Shown piece after piece: positions 28,133 through 37,606 of a stretch of 64,000 bases of DNA; positions within the stretch are counted from its first letter, which is position 1, and each line of letters begins with the position of its first letter. The translations under genes were made by a program, and so were the position numbers. Location of the stretch: the NCBI RefSeq assembly GCF_013184545.1, contig NZ_JAAOJA010000004.1, positions 310,001 through 374,000 on the forward strand, given 5' to 3'. A model generated the notes under the pieces. The model saw only the letters and a program-made list of their open reading frames with translations, had not been told where the DNA came from and ran no database searches. The DNA comes from Pseudomonas tumuqii. GTDB taxonomy: Bacteria; Pseudomonadota; Gammaproteobacteria; Pseudomonadales; Pseudomonadaceae.

Positions 28133-28353
28133 GCTGGATGCTGGGCGCTCGAATCCAGGCTCGGCAAGCGCGCAACGGTTCGCCTGCCATCAACGGCCGA
28201 CGGCAGCCGGGTAGGGTGGATGACGCCTTTTTCATCCACCCTACGATGCTGCGCTCCGAATCCGCCCTACGAACCGCGCAGGATGATGGATGCTCGAATC
28301 CACGTTCAGCAACCGCGCAACGGTTCGTCTGCAATCAACGGCTGACGGCTGCA
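28133..28353. repeat. Direct repeat pair flanking a palindrome, next to the ridA end
   Basis: About 70 bases at 28133-28205 (with GCGCAACGGTTCGCCTGCCA) recur with changes at 28281-28353 (GCGCAACGGTTCGTCTGCAA). The second copy covers the last codons of the ridA gene. Between them, at 28211-28244, lies GTAGGGTGGATGACG...TTCATCCACCCTAC, a perfect-armed palindrome of a type common in Pseudomonas. Confidence 0.7.
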
Positions 28354-28688
28354 ATCACGGAGATTTCGACCAGCAGTTCGGGGCTGGCCAGCGCTGCTTC
28401 TACACAGGCGCGGGCCGGGGCATAGCCTGGCGGCACCCAGTTGTCCCACACGCTGTTCATCTCGGCGAACAGGCCCATGTCCTTCAGGTAGAGGGTGGCG
28501 GACAGAATCTGTTGGCGATTGCTGCCGACCGACGCCAGTAGCGTGTCGACCTTGGCCAGCATGGTGCGCGTTTGTTCCTCAATTCCGGCGCTGCGGTCTT
28601 CTGCCACCTGCCCGCATAGATAGGCGGTCTGGTTATGCACCACGACTCGGCTCATCCGTGCGCTGGTTTCGTATCGGCTAATGCTCAT
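28335..28688 (-). CDS. RidA family protein
   Basis: A 117-residue YjgF/RidA/UK114-type protein. RidA proteins hydrolyse reactive enamine/imine intermediates made by PLP enzymes such as serine dehydratases. Family text: '[20 protein letters not shown]', '[20 protein letters not shown]', and the C-terminal '[20 protein letters not shown]'. The active-site Arg of the family corresponds to the R in 'PARACV'. I start at ATG 28688 because AGGAG is 7 bases upstream; the longer frame from 28757 adds a non-conserved stretch. Its nearness to D-serine dehydratase, whose enamine product is the textbook RidA substrate, suggests a shared job (inference). Confidence 0.9.
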   Translation of the reverse strand: MSISRYETSARMSRVVVHNQTAYLCGQVAEDRSAGIEEQTRTMLAKVDTLLASVGSNRQQILSATLYLKDMGLFAEMNSVWDNWVPPGYAPARACVEAALASPELLVEISVIAAVSR

Positions 28689-28836
28689 AAATGGCTCCTG
28701 GCTCAGTTCGCTATTGGAGTGACCGGCTACTGTAGCGAGCTTCGCGGGGCAGGGCATATAAACCTATGCTGAAACGTTGAACGCGATCCGTCGCAGTCAT
28801 TCAGCCCGGCCTCATAGCCGAAGAGAAGCTACCCCT

Positions 28837-29598
28837 ATGTCGCGAATGCTCTCGCTCCTGGCAGTGCTTGCCGCCGTGTACCTGGCGATCTGTGCGGCTG
28901 TGTGGGTGTTTCAGCGCAGCCTCATCTACTTCCCGCAACCGCTTGCCATCAGCCAGCCCGACACCCTGCTCAGGCTGCCGGTGGACGCTGGCGAGGTGCT
29001 GGTGTCGGTCAGGCCGCACGCCGGCCCGAATGCCTTGATCTACTTCGGCGGCAATGCCGAGGACGTTTCGCTGAACCTGCCCGAGTTCGCCCAGGCCTTT
29101 CCCGAGCATGCGCTCTACTTGATGCACTACCGCGGCTATGGCGGCAGTGCCGGGTCGCCCTCCGAGGAGGCGATCCAGCACGATGCCCTGGCCCTGTTCG
29201 ACCGGGTGCACGCCGCGCACCCGCAGACGGTGGTGATGGGCCGCAGCCTGGGCGCAGGGGTCGCCGTGCGTCTGGCCAGCCAACGCCCGGCCTCGCGCCT
29301 GGTGTTGATCACGCCGTTCGACAGCCTGCTGGCGTTCGCCACGCGCCAGTTTCCCTACCTGCCGATCAAGTGGCTGCTCAAGGACAAGTTCGAATCCTCG
29401 ACCTACGCCGCGCGCATCCGGGTGCCGACCCTGCTGGTCGCGGCCGAGCACGACGAAATCATCCCGCGTGCCAGTACCGAGGCGCTTTACCGGCATTTCG
29501 CGCCCGGCGTGGCCACGCTCGAGGTGATTCCGGGCAAGGGCCACAACACGATTTCCGAGAGCCCCGCGTACCTGCCATTGCTCCGCGCCGCGCTGTGA
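28837..29598 (+). CDS. Alpha/beta hydrolase, membrane-anchored (BEM46-like)
   Basis: A 253-residue hydrolase with one N-terminal hydrophobic helix (LSLLAVLAAVYLAICAAVWVF) and a Tyr/Phe-rich neck, typical of BEM46/ABHD13-like proteins. The catalytic triad is visible: Ser137 in GRSLG, Asp206 in 'AAEHDEI' and His236 in 'GKGHN'. The oxyanion region reads 'IYFGGNAED'. ATG 28837 has AGAGAAG about 9 bases upstream; an earlier in-frame start is less likely. Esterase or thioesterase activity is likely, natural substrate unknown. The gene is divergent from ridA. Confidence 0.88.
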   Translation: MSRMLSLLAVLAAVYLAICAAVWVFQRSLIYFPQPLAISQPDTLLRLPVDAGEVLVSVRPHAGPNALIYFGGNAEDVSLNLPEFAQAFPEHALYLMHYRGYGGSAGSPSEEAIQHDALALFDRVHAAHPQTVVMGRSLGAGVAVRLASQRPASRLVLITPFDSLLAFATRQFPYLPIKWLLKDKFESSTYAARIRVPTLLVAAEHDEIIPRASTEALYRHFAPGVATLEVIPGKGHNTISESPAYLPLLRAAL

Positions 29599-29607
29599 CC
29601 ATGCTGT

Positions 29608-29673
29608 GTAGCCCGGCTGGAATCCGGGGCAAGTATTGGCCTGAACAACCGCTCCCGGATTGCGTCCGGGCTA
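29608..29673. repeat. GTAGCCCGG inverted repeat, probable terminator of the hydrolase gene
   Basis: GTAGCCCGGCTGGAATCCGG and, 25 bases on, CTCCCGGATTGCGTCCGGGC form an imperfect palindrome ten bases past the hydrolase stop. A single related arm is at 22659. A solitary end of the 146-bp element (TTTTTAAACGGCCTGCTA) follows at 29692-29709. Confidence 0.75.
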
Positions 29674-29790
29674 AGCGCTGCCTCGCCTACGTTTTTAAAC
29701 GGCCTGCTATTGATGGATGAATAAAGCCTCATCCAGCGTCTCGCAGAACTTGCGGGTTACGCCGGCGAAGCTGGCGCAGCTGCGCCGGCC

Positions 29791-32181
29791 TCAGAACAGG
29801 CCGAGCTGGCCGCCGACCAGTTGGGCGAAGTCGTCACCGACGAACGGCAGGATGGCGTCGGCCACCGGCTGCAGCTGGCGGGTCAGGTAATGCTCGTAGT
29901 CGATGGCCGCCCGCCGGGTTTCCAGCGGTTCGGGGCCGGCGAGGGTGATCACGTAGCTGATCCAGCCGCCGTTCTGGTACTGGCGCGGGCGGCCGTGCTG
30001 GTCGTTGTATGCGTCGGCCATGCGCGCCGCGCGCACATGCGGCGGCACATTGCGCTGGTAGTCGTCCAGGCGGCGGCGCAGGCGCTTGCGGTAGATCAGC
30101 AGCTCATCCAGCTGGCCGGCCAGGGTGCGGCGCACGTAGTCGCGGATATAGTCCTGGTGGGGTTGCCGGTTGAAGATCAGCAGGTACAGCTCGCGCTGGA
30201 ACTGCCGGGCCAGCGGCGACCAGTCGCTGCGCACGGTTTCCAGGCCCTTGAAGACCATCTCGCGGCTGCCGTCCGCCGCCACGACCAGGCCGGCGTAGCG
30301 CTTCTTGCTGCCCTCTTCGGCGCCGCGGATGGTCGGCATCAGGAAGCGGCTGTAATGGGTCTCGAACTGCAGCTCCAGCGCGCTTTCCAGGTCGAATTCC
30401 CGGCGCAGGTGCTCGCGCCACCACTGGTTGACGCGCTGCACCAGGGCGCGGCCGATCTGCGCCGCTTCGTCCTCGCCATGCGCGCGCCTGAGCCAGACGA
30501 AGGTGGAGTCGGTGTCGCCGTAGATCACCGCATGGCCTTCGGCCTCGATCAGTTCGCGGGTCCGGCGCATGATCTCGTGGCCGCGCAGGGTAATGGAGGA
30601 GGCCAGGCGCGGGTCGAAGAAGCGGCAGCCGCTGGAGCCGAGCACGCCATAGAAGGCGTTCATGATGATCTTCAGCGCCTGGGACAGCGGCGCGTTGCCC
30701 TCGCGCTTGGCTGCCTCGCGGCCCTGCCAGACGTTCTCGACGATGGCCGGCAGGCAATGCCGGGTGCGTGAGAAGCGCGCGCCGCGAAAGCCTGGTACCG
30801 ATTCGCTGTCCTCGGGGTGGCGCATGCCCTCGATCAGCCCCAGCGGATCGATCAGGAAGGTGCGGATGATCGACGGGTACAGGCTCTTGTAGTCGAGCAC
30901 CAGCACCGACTCGTACAGGCCGGGCTGCGAGTCCATGACGAAACCGCCGGGGCTGGCCTCCGGCGGCCGCTCGCCGAGGTTCGGCGCGACGAAGCCCTGG
31001 CGGTGCATCAGTGGCATGTACAGGTGGGTAAAGGCCGCCACCGAGCCGCCGCTGCGGTCGGCGGGCAGGCCGGTGACGGTGGCGCGCTCGAGCAGGAAGG
31101 TGAGGATCTCGGTCTTGGCGAAGATCCGCGTGACCAGCTCGCAGTCCTTGAGGTTGTAGCGTGCCAGGGCGGGCTTGTCCTCGGCGAACATGCGGTCGAT
31201 CTCGTCCATGCGCTGGTAGGGCGTGGCGATGTCCTTGCCTTCGCCGAGCAGGGTCTGCGCGACGTTCTCCAGGCTGAACGAGGTGAAGCTCCAGGTCGCC
31301 GAGCGCAGCGCCTCGATGCCGTCGATGAGCAGGCGTCCGGCGGCCTCGGCGAAAAAGTGATTGTTGCGGCTGCCATGCTCGCGCCAGCCCAGCGCATCGC
31401 CGCCGCGGCCGAGCTGCAACGGCACCTGCAGGCGCTGAGCATGCTCGTGCAACACGCGCAGATCGAACTGCACCAGGTTCCAGCCGATGATCGCATCGGG
31501 GTCATGGGTGGCGAGCCACTGGTTGAGCCGTTCCAGCAGCTGCTTGCGGCTGTCGCAGTACTCGAGGGCAAAGTCGCACGCCACGTCCGCGCCGTTCGCC
31601 GGCCCGAGCATATACACCTGGCGCTGGCCACAGCCTTCCAGGGCGATGGAATACAGCTCGCCCTGGGCGTTGGTTTCGATGTCCAGGGACACCAGCCGCA
31701 AGCGCGGGCGATAGGCCGGCGCGGGCTTCAGCTGCGCCTCGAGCAGCATGCCGCTGGCGTCCGGCGTGCCGCCGAAGCACACCGGCGCGGTGATGAAACG
31801 CTCCATCAGGTAGCGTTCCGGCGGGCGGATATCGGCCTCGAACACCTCGACCCCGGCCTTGCGCAGCAGCTTGTCGATAGTCATCAACTGGCGATGCTGG
31901 CGGCAATACAGGCCGAGCACCGGCCGATGGTGGAAATCGCACAGGCCCAGCGGGCGCAACTCGACGTCACGCTCGCCGCGCAGCAGCGCCTCGGCCAGCG
32001 CGCGCTGCTCCGCAGGAATAAAGGCCACCGAAGGCTGGCAGGGCAGGCGCAGATGCCGCGGCCCCGCGTCGGTCGCCAGCCAGAACTCGACCTGGGTGCC
32101 GGCGGGGGTATCGCGCCAATGTCGGGTCAGGACGAAGCCCTGCTGTAAATCCACCGCTGCAACCTCAAGGCCTTGTTTCAA
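29791..32181 (-). CDS. polB: DNA polymerase II (family B)
   Basis: A 796-residue family B replicative-type polymerase used in lesion bypass and replication restart; E. coli PolB is 783 residues. Order of motifs: 3'-5' exonuclease Exo I '[12 protein letters not shown]' and Exo II '[18 protein letters not shown]', Exo III 'YNLKDCELV', polymerase motif A '[15 protein letters not shown]', motif B '[17 protein letters not shown]', motif C '[13 protein letters not shown]'. All catalytic aspartates are present, so it should have both activities. E. coli polB is SOS-induced; I did not find a convincing LexA box in the short upstream region here. Confidence 0.96.
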   Translation of the reverse strand: MKQGLEVAAVDLQQGFVLTRHWRDTPAGTQVEFWLATDAGPRHLRLPCQPSVAFIPAEQRALAEALLRGERDVELRPLGLCDFHHRPVLGLYCRQHRQLMTIDKLLRKAGVEVFEADIRPPERYLMERFITAPVCFGGTPDASGMLLEAQLKPAPAYRPRLRLVSLDIETNAQGELYSIALEGCGQRQVYMLGPANGADVACDFALEYCDSRKQLLERLNQWLATHDPDAIIGWNLVQFDLRVLHEHAQRLQVPLQLGRGGDALGWREHGSRNNHFFAEAAGRLLIDGIEALRSATWSFTSFSLENVAQTLLGEGKDIATPYQRMDEIDRMFAEDKPALARYNLKDCELVTRIFAKTEILTFLLERATVTGLPADRSGGSVAAFTHLYMPLMHRQGFVAPNLGERPPEASPGGFVMDSQPGLYESVLVLDYKSLYPSIIRTFLIDPLGLIEGMRHPEDSESVPGFRGARFSRTRHCLPAIVENVWQGREAAKREGNAPLSQALKIIMNAFYGVLGSSGCRFFDPRLASSITLRGHEIMRRTRELIEAEGHAVIYGDTDSTFVWLRRAHGEDEAAQIGRALVQRVNQWWREHLRREFDLESALELQFETHYSRFLMPTIRGAEEGSKKRYAGLVVAADGSREMVFKGLETVRSDWSPLARQFQRELYLLIFNRQPHQDYIRDYVRRTLAGQLDELLIYRKRLRRRLDDYQRNVPPHVRAARMADAYNDQHGRPRQYQNGGWISYVITLAGPEPLETRRAAIDYEHYLTRQLQPVADAILPFVGDDFAQLVGGQLGLF

Positions 32182-32321
32182 CCTGCGATTCTACGTGGCA
32201 TGCGGCGCGATTGCGCGGGCAGGGCGGCGGGATGGATTTATGCGGCGTGCGGGGGGCTGTTAGGGGGCGGCGCTGCCGACCAGTAGCCGACTGAAGGGGA
32301 GGAAATCACCGGCGCAATCCA

Positions 32322-33683
32322 TCAGGCTGCATGCTCCCTGGCATGCCCTAACGCCGGCCGACCTATGCCGCGGTAGAGGAAACCCAATTCCGCGAGCTGT
32401 TTGGCGTCATAGATATTGCGCCCGTCGAACAGCACGGGCATGCGCATCGAACCACGAATCCGCACGAAGTCCGGCTGGCGAAACTGCTTCCATTCGGTGA
32501 TCAGCACCACGGCATCGGCGCCTTCAACCACGCTGTAGAGCGATTCGCTCAAGCTCAGCTGACCGCTCGCAATGGCCTGGGCATAACGTGCTGCCACTGC
32601 CGCGGTGGCGACCGGGTCGCAGGCTTGCACCACTGCCCCGGCGGCGAGCAGGGCATCGAGCAACACCAGGCTCGGCGCCTCGCGCAGGTCATCGGTGCCG
32701 GGCTTGAACGCCAGGCCCCAGAGCGCCACGACGCGGCCGTGCCAGTGCCCGGAAAAATGCTCGCGCAACGCTTGAAACAGCAAGGTTTTCTGCAGCGCAT
32801 TGCGGGCTTCGACTGCACGCAGAATGCCCGGCTCGATACCTTCCTGCTCGGCCGCGCGGATCAAGGCGCGCACATCCTTGGGGAAACAGGAGCCGCCATA
32901 ACCGCAGCCCGCATAGATGAAATGTGTGCCGATGCGCTGGTCGCTGCCGATGCCGCGGCGGACTTCCTCGATATCCACCCCCAGGCGCGCGCACAGCCCC
33001 GCCATCTCGTTGATAAAGGAAATCTTGGTGGCGAGAAAGGCATTGGCCGCGTACTTGCTGAACTCGGCGGCGCGCACGCTCATGCTCAAAACGCGCTCGT
33101 GGTTGCGCAAAAAAGGCGCGTACAAACGGCGCAGCAGCTCGCTGCCGGCCGGCTCATCGCAGCCGATGAGCACCCGATCCGGACGCATGAAATCGTCGAT
33201 CGCCGAGCCTTCCTTGAGGAACTCCGGATTGCTGGCCACCACCACCTTGAAGCCCTTGCCGCGTTGCCCCAGACGCGCATTGATCCGCTGCGCCACGCGC
33301 TCGGCCGTGCCCACCGGCACCGTGGATTTATCCACCACCAGGCAGGCCTGTTGCAGGCGCTCGCCCAGCTCGTCCGCCACCGCCAGGACATGCGACAGAT
33401 CGGCCGAACCGTCCTCCCCGCTTGGCGTCCCCACGGCGATAAAGACGATCTCGGCGCGGTCGATGCCCGTCGCCAGGTGTTGGCTGAAACTCAGTTGGCC
33501 ACTGGCCAGATGGGCCTTGAGCAGGGTTTCCAGGCCGGGCTCATAGATCGGTGCCTCGCCGCGCGCCAGGCGCGCCACACGCGAGCCGTCGCGCTCGACG
33601 CAGACCACCCGGTTACCCATTTCGGCAAAGCAGGCCGCCGACACCAGCCCCACATAACCCGCCCCGATCACGCAAATTCGCAT
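32322..33683 (-). CDS. ugd: UDP-glucose 6-dehydrogenase
   Basis: A 453-residue enzyme that oxidises UDP-glucose to UDP-glucuronate with two NAD+, feeding polysaccharide or lipid A modification. N-terminal Rossmann 'MRICVIGAGYVGLVSAACFA', 'FIAVGTPSGEDGSADLS', 'VVDKSTVPVGTAE', and the catalytic Cys266 in 'GCGYGGSCFPKD'. The C-terminal domain has 'WGLAFKPGTDDLREAPS'. ATG 33683 is chosen because the Rossmann fold begins there and GAGAGGAT lies about 8 bases upstream; the frame continues 90 codons upstream without conserved content. No polysaccharide cluster is adjacent. Confidence 0.95.
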   Translation of the reverse strand: MRICVIGAGYVGLVSAACFAEMGNRVVCVERDGSRVARLARGEAPIYEPGLETLLKAHLASGQLSFSQHLATGIDRAEIVFIAVGTPSGEDGSADLSHVLAVADELGERLQQACLVVDKSTVPVGTAERVAQRINARLGQRGKGFKVVVASNPEFLKEGSAIDDFMRPDRVLIGCDEPAGSELLRRLYAPFLRNHERVLSMSVRAAEFSKYAANAFLATKISFINEMAGLCARLGVDIEEVRRGIGSDQRIGTHFIYAGCGYGGSCFPKDVRALIRAAEQEGIEPGILRAVEARNALQKTLLFQALREHFSGHWHGRVVALWGLAFKPGTDDLREAPSLVLLDALLAAGAVVQACDPVATAAVAARYAQAIASGQLSLSESLYSVVEGADAVVLITEWKQFRQPDFVRIRGSMRMPVLFDGRNIYDAKQLAELGFLYRGIGRPALGHAREHAA

Positions 33684-33804
33684 CGCCGCATCCTCTCCAT
33701 GAGTTGCAGCGATTGCAGCTAAAGCCGGTGGCAGGCGTATGACAGGGTCACGACAATCCCGTGACCGGGCAAAGGGGAGGGCGCGCAAGCGACGGCGCCC
33801 AGGG

Positions 33805-34554
33805 TCAGCAGAACCGCCGCACCGCATCCGCCAGGTCCCTGGCCAGCAAGGCTCCCGGCGCCTGGCTTTGGTCGCCGGCGCGGTACTTGCCGGTCTGCAC
33901 CAGGCAAGCCTGCAGACCGGCCTTTTGCGCGCCCAGCACATCGCTCTCGACATCGTCGCCGATCATCAAGGCCTCGCCGGCCGGCACGCCGAGCTCCTCC
34001 AGGGCGCCGGCGAAGAACGCTGCAGAGGGTTTGCCCAGCACCAGCGCCTGGATCCCGGCGGCATACTCCAGCGCGCGGACAAAGGGCCCGGCGTCCAGGC
34101 GCAGGGCGCCGTGACTGTAGAAGTAGCGGTTGTCGCCCATGGCCAGCAGCGGCGCGCCGTCCAGCAGCAGGTGGAACGCGCGCTCCAGGTGGGCGTAGTC
34201 GAAGCGTTCCTCGGCGTCGCCGAGCACCACCGCATTGGCTGCGGGCAACTCGAGCAGGTCGGCGAACTCCTCTTCGAGGTTGCGGTGGATCAGGCAGTAT
34301 GGCCGCAAGTCATGGGCCTGCAGATAATGGCGCACGGCGCGCGGGGCGCTGTAGATCTGCTCGGGCTGCAAGGCATAGCCCATGCCTGTCAGTTGCCGGT
34401 AAATCTCGGCGGAGGTCAGGCGCGAGGTGTTGGTCACCAGGCGCAACGGGTAGCCCTTGGCCTGCAGCGCCGCAACTGCCGATACCGAGCCGGGTAGGGG
34501 TTTCGCGTCCTGATAGAGCACCCCGCCGATATCCAGCAGCACCGCCTGTGGCAT
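33805..34554 (-). CDS. HAD-IIA family phosphatase
   Basis: A 249-residue HAD hydrolase of the IIA type (NagD/LHPP-like, TIGR01458-like). Motif I is 'AVLLDIGGVLYQDAKPLPGS': the nucleophile Asp is present, but the second acidic residue of DxD is replaced by Gly, as in some relatives ('DIGGVL'). Motif II is 'LRLVTNTSR' and motif IV 'GEALMIGDDVESDVLGAQKA'. Cap type C2 lies between. ATG 34554 follows GGAGGAG with ideal spacing. Substrate unknown. Loss of the second motif I acidic residue may alter activity; LHPP-type enzymes share this. Single gene, same strand as ugd. Confidence 0.82.
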   Translation of the reverse strand: MPQAVLLDIGGVLYQDAKPLPGSVSAVAALQAKGYPLRLVTNTSRLTSAEIYRQLTGMGYALQPEQIYSAPRAVRHYLQAHDLRPYCLIHRNLEEEFADLLELPAANAVVLGDAEERFDYAHLERAFHLLLDGAPLLAMGDNRYFYSHGALRLDAGPFVRALEYAAGIQALVLGKPSAAFFAGALEELGVPAGEALMIGDDVESDVLGAQKAGLQACLVQTGKYRAGDQSQAPGALLARDLADAVRRFC

Positions 34555-34659
34555 GGCCTTCTCCTCCACTCTGTCGTTGCGCTGCCTGTGCCTGCAACAG
34601 CCATAGCCATAGCCCAGGCTGGCCGATTCGGTCCGAACCGGCGATTGAGCATTGCCCGT

Positions 34660-34812
34660 TACAGCGCATGCCATCCAGCTTGAGCCCGTCCGGATCGAGG
34701 CAATACACCGCATCGCTATTATCGTAATACGCGCCCGCCGGATCGGCGATGGTCATGCCGTGCTCCTGCGGGAAGGCCTGCAGTTCATCGACATCTCGAC
34801 CTGATCCTGCGT
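34660..34812 (-). pseudogene. Remnant of a VOC/glyoxalase-family gene
   Basis: On the minus strand one frame reads 'DVDELQAFPQEHGMTIADPA', 'GAYYDNSDAVYCLDPDGLKL', the typical C-terminal end of a vicinal-oxygen-chelate protein. No start codon or N-terminal half is present: upstream is intergenic DNA. It is therefore a truncated fragment of about 50 residues. Confidence 0.5.
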
Positions 34813-34900
34813 TTTTTTGATCCGCGTTTTCTCGCTTGCTCTGCCTCGCGCCCCCCGCCGTGGAGGTGTGTCGCTACGAGACCTGGGGCGATTCAGTGCA

Positions 34901-35797
34901 TCAGCTACCCAGCTCTTCGACCATCAGATCGATGAAGCGCCTGACACGGGGTTCCAGCAGGCGTTTGCTCGGATAGATCGCCATGATCTCTATATCGCCA
35001 GCGTCGAGGGCGGGGAGTACCTGCTGCAGGCGACCGGCAGCCAAGTCCTGTGCGACCAGAAAGTCCGGAAGCAAGCCAATGCCGAGCCCGGCGACAGCGG
35101 CATCGCGGATGGCCTCGCCGCTATCTAGCCGCAAACGGCTGCGCCCCTGGGCCTTGACCCAGGATCCAGCGTCGTCACGAAAGCGCCAGCTCTGCCTGCG
35201 CGTGCGGCTGCTGAAGAACAAGCAGTCGTGGCCCGCCAGTGCGTCGAGGTTCAGCGGTTCGCCGTGCTCGGCGAGGTAGGACGGCGCGGCGCACAGCACG
35301 GCCTGGTACCTGGCGACCACCCGGGAGACCAGTTGCTTGTCCGCGTTCACGCTGCCGATCCGTACTGCCAGATCGAAGCCCTCCTCGACGATGTCGGCCA
35401 GGCGATCGGTGAAGCTCACCTCGACCTGGACCTCGGACCAGGCCTCGAGATACTTCTTCAGCAGCGGCAGCAGCACCAGCCGCCCGAAGGCATCGGCAAC
35501 GGTAAGCCGCAGCAGTCCCCGCGGCGTGCCGGCAGGCCCCGCCACGCTCGCCTCCGCGTCATCGACCGCCGCGAGTATCTGCAAACCCCGCTCGTAGAAC
35601 ACACGGCCTTCGTCGGTGAGGTTCAGCGTTCTGGTCGTGCGGTTCAGCAGGCGCACACCGAGTCGGTCTTCCAGACGCACCACGGCTTTTCCCGCCGCCG
35701 AGCGGGTCAAGCCCAGCGCCTGCCCGCCGGCGATAAAGCTTCCCGCGTCGACGACGGCCATGAACACCAGGATCTCGTTCAGATTCGTGCGCAACAT
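34901..35797 (-). CDS. LysR family transcriptional regulator
   Basis: A 298-residue LTTR. The winged helix ('FMAVVDAGSFIAGGQALGLT', 'RSAAGKAVVRLEDRLGVRLL') is followed by a substrate-binding domain ('VSFTDRLADIVEEGFDLAVR', 'GIGLLPDFLVAQDL'). This resembles the subgroup that controls small stress or efflux genes. ATG 35797 is chosen because the product then begins MLRTNLNEILVF; the longer frame adds a non-conserved 37 residues. It is divergent from a RidA gene (207 bases between starts), a likely target, but this is inference. Confidence 0.88.
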   Translation of the reverse strand: MLRTNLNEILVFMAVVDAGSFIAGGQALGLTRSAAGKAVVRLEDRLGVRLLNRTTRTLNLTDEGRVFYERGLQILAAVDDAEASVAGPAGTPRGLLRLTVADAFGRLVLLPLLKKYLEAWSEVQVEVSFTDRLADIVEEGFDLAVRIGSVNADKQLVSRVVARYQAVLCAAPSYLAEHGEPLNLDALAGHDCLFFSSRTRRQSWRFRDDAGSWVKAQGRSRLRLDSGEAIRDAAVAGLGIGLLPDFLVAQDLAAGRLQQVLPALDAGDIEIMAIYPSKRLLEPRVRRFIDLMVEELGS

Positions 35798-36004
35798 TGA
35801 TTCCACTCCACCGGCGCCATACACCCGCCCATAGTTACATGGGCCTCCCTGCAGCACCGTACAAGGATGGCCCCATGACAGGCCGTTCGCGTCTGTGTCG
35901 ACGTCCATTCGTCAATTAAGCAGATATCGTTAGCACTATCTCGCCGCTGTCGCGGCGATGGACTTCAACCAAGACGGCAACGCACGATAGGCAGAGGCGA
36001 AGAA

Positions 36005-36409
36005 ATGGCCAAGAAACTGGTAAACCCTGAACAGCTGTATGACGGCAGCCCTTTCGGCATGTCGCAGGCAGTGCTTGATACCGAGAGTGCGCTGGTGTTC
36101 GTTTCCGGCCAGGTCGATTGGGATCGCCACTACCAAGTGTCCCGCAACTCCGTCGCGGGCCAGTTCGAGGCCGCACTGGAAAATCTACGCACGGCACTGG
36201 TTGCGGCCGGCGCCAGCGTCGACAGCCTGCTGCATCTGCGGTTGTATATCCGTGGAGAGCTTGAAGACCACATGGCGTCTTTGGCGCCAATCCTGGCCAA
36301 ATTCCTTGGTGGCTCACGCCCGGCAGTTACTGGCATTGGTGTCGCTTCACTCGCATCGAAAGCCACGCTCGTGGAAGTAGAAGCGGTCGCCAGAGCTGAG
36401 AGCCTGTGA
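36005..36409 (+). CDS. RidA family protein
   Basis: A 134-residue RidA/YjgF-like protein ('ALVFVSGQVDWDRHYQVSRN', 'LRTALVAAGASVDSLLHLRL', and the end 'LASKATLVEVEAVA'). It shares the family pattern but differs clearly from the other RidA gene at 28335. The active-site Arg context (usually 'PAR.') reads 'GSRPAVTGIGV' here. The LysR-type gene is divergent upstream. The start ATG at 36005 has AGGCGAAGAA just upstream. The stop codon is the TGA inside the repeat's left arm (CTGTGAAAA), so the last residues AESL are written by repeat DNA. Confidence 0.88.
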   Translation: MAKKLVNPEQLYDGSPFGMSQAVLDTESALVFVSGQVDWDRHYQVSRNSVAGQFEAALENLRTALVAAGASVDSLLHLRLYIRGELEDHMASLAPILAKFLGGSRPAVTGIGVASLASKATLVEVEAVARAESL

Positions 36410-36516
36410 AAAAACTCCCGCCTACTGCGACCGCCTCCAGACGCCCGCTGCTGACGTTGCGCTGCGAACGCCTGGCGACGGTCTCGCCACGGCGCTCGAT
36501 ATTTTCCCACCCTCTG
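36398..36516 (+). repeat. Stop-codon-associated inverted repeat, copy 5 (short form)
   Basis: TGAGAGCCTGTGAAAAAACT at the left (frame stop falls in GTGAA), ATATTTTCCCACCCTCTGA at the right, and GCTGCTGACGTTGCGCTGCG inside. The RidA gene reads into the arm and ends there. Confidence 0.85.
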
Positions 36517-36682
36517 AATAGTTTGTTGCGCCACGGCTGTCACTCCCGGCCAGAAGCCAGGCGTATTGATGCGTCCGCGATGGGGGCAGCCGCTGGTTAT
36601 TGGCTGAACGGACTCAAGCGCGCTGCCTTCGTTGCCAGCTTTGCCGCGCATAGGCGAAGAAGACTGGCTCCTTGCAGTGGAC

Positions 36683-37606
36683 TTAGAGCCCGACAGTCAC
36701 CTGATGCAATTCATCACCCTTTCGCGCGACAAAGATGACGCTCAAGCCATGGGCCTTTGCCACCCGGGTACCCCGCTCCAGCCCCAGCACCATCAATGCC
36801 GTGGCCCAGGCGTCGGCGTACATGCAGCTGGTGCAGAGCACCGATACCGACGTGAGCCCTGATATCGAGGGTGCGCCGATGCATGGATCCATGGTGTGCG
36901 AAAAGACCGTACCCTCACGCTCACGCCAATGGCGGTAGTCACCGGATGTGGCGATGGAGGTGTTGCTCAACTCCAGCGTCCCGAGCACCTCGCGCCGGCC
37001 CTTGCTGGGTTTTTCCAGGGCAACACACCAATCACTGCCATCCGCTTTCACTCCGCAGGCGCGCATTTCGCCGTCGATGCCAACCAGGTAAGACTGGGTG
37101 CCGTACCGGTCCAGGCAGCGTGCCAGCTGATCCACGGCAAAGCCCTTGGCGATGCCGTTGAGATCCAGGGTGACCGGTGCATGCTTGCGTACGCGCAGGT
37201 TTCCGGGGTCGATTTCCAGTGCTGCACGCGCACTGGTCTGCCGGCCAGGCAAGGCTCCGGCAGCCGGTTGCGGTCCAAAGCCGCATGCGTTGACCAGAGC
37301 ACCGACAGCGATGTCGAAGGCACCTGCCGACTCTTCGCCTATACGCAATGCGGTACTCAGCACCCAAAGCAGCTCTTGGGGGACGCCAAGCCACTTGCCG
37401 CAGGCCGCGGCGTTCAGTTGCATCAGGTCGGACTCGGGCTTCCAGGTCGACATTTGCTGGTCGACCCGGTCTACCGTCCGTTGCAGATCCGCAGCAATAG
37501 CCGCCTGATCGAGCCCCGCCGAGGCATACAGCACTGCGCTGTAGCGCGTGCCCATGGTCGCGCCATTGAGGTTGTAGCGCTGCAGCGGCCGGTGCTCAGT
37601 AGACAT
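36683..37606 (-). CDS. apbE: FAD:protein FMN transferase (ApbE family)
   Basis: A 307-residue ApbE-type flavin transferase, which covalently attaches FMN to a Thr or Ser of periplasmic or membrane targets. Motifs: 'NGATMGTRYSAVLYASAG', 'STWKPESDLMQLN', 'VTLDLNGIAKGFAVDQLA', 'YLVGIDGEMRACG', and 'ATSGDYRHW'. No obvious signal sequence is present, unusual because many ApbE proteins are lipoproteins. The start ATG 37606 overlaps the end of the PepSY flavoreductase gene by 11 bases, so translational coupling is likely. Longer in-frame starts overlap that gene deeply and are not credible. Third gene of the operon. Confidence 0.9.
   Translation of the reverse strand: MSTEHRPLQRYNLNGATMGTRYSAVLYASAGLDQAAIAADLQRTVDRVDQQMSTWKPESDLMQLNAAACGKWLGVPQELLWVLSTALRIGEESAGAFDIAVGALVNACGFGPQPAAGALPGRQTSARAALEIDPGNLRVRKHAPVTLDLNGIAKGFAVDQLARCLDRYGTQSYLVGIDGEMRACGVKADGSDWCVALEKPSKGRREVLGTLELSNTSIATSGDYRHWREREGTVFSHTMDPCIGAPSISGLTSVSVLCTSCMYADAWATALMVLGLERGTRVAKAHGLSVIFVARKGDELHQVTVGL

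Noticed and set aside
33684..33953. 90-codon N-terminal extension of ugd
   Set aside because: Arg/Pro/Cys-rich text without conservation; the Rossmann fold begins at 33683 with a good ribosome-binding site.
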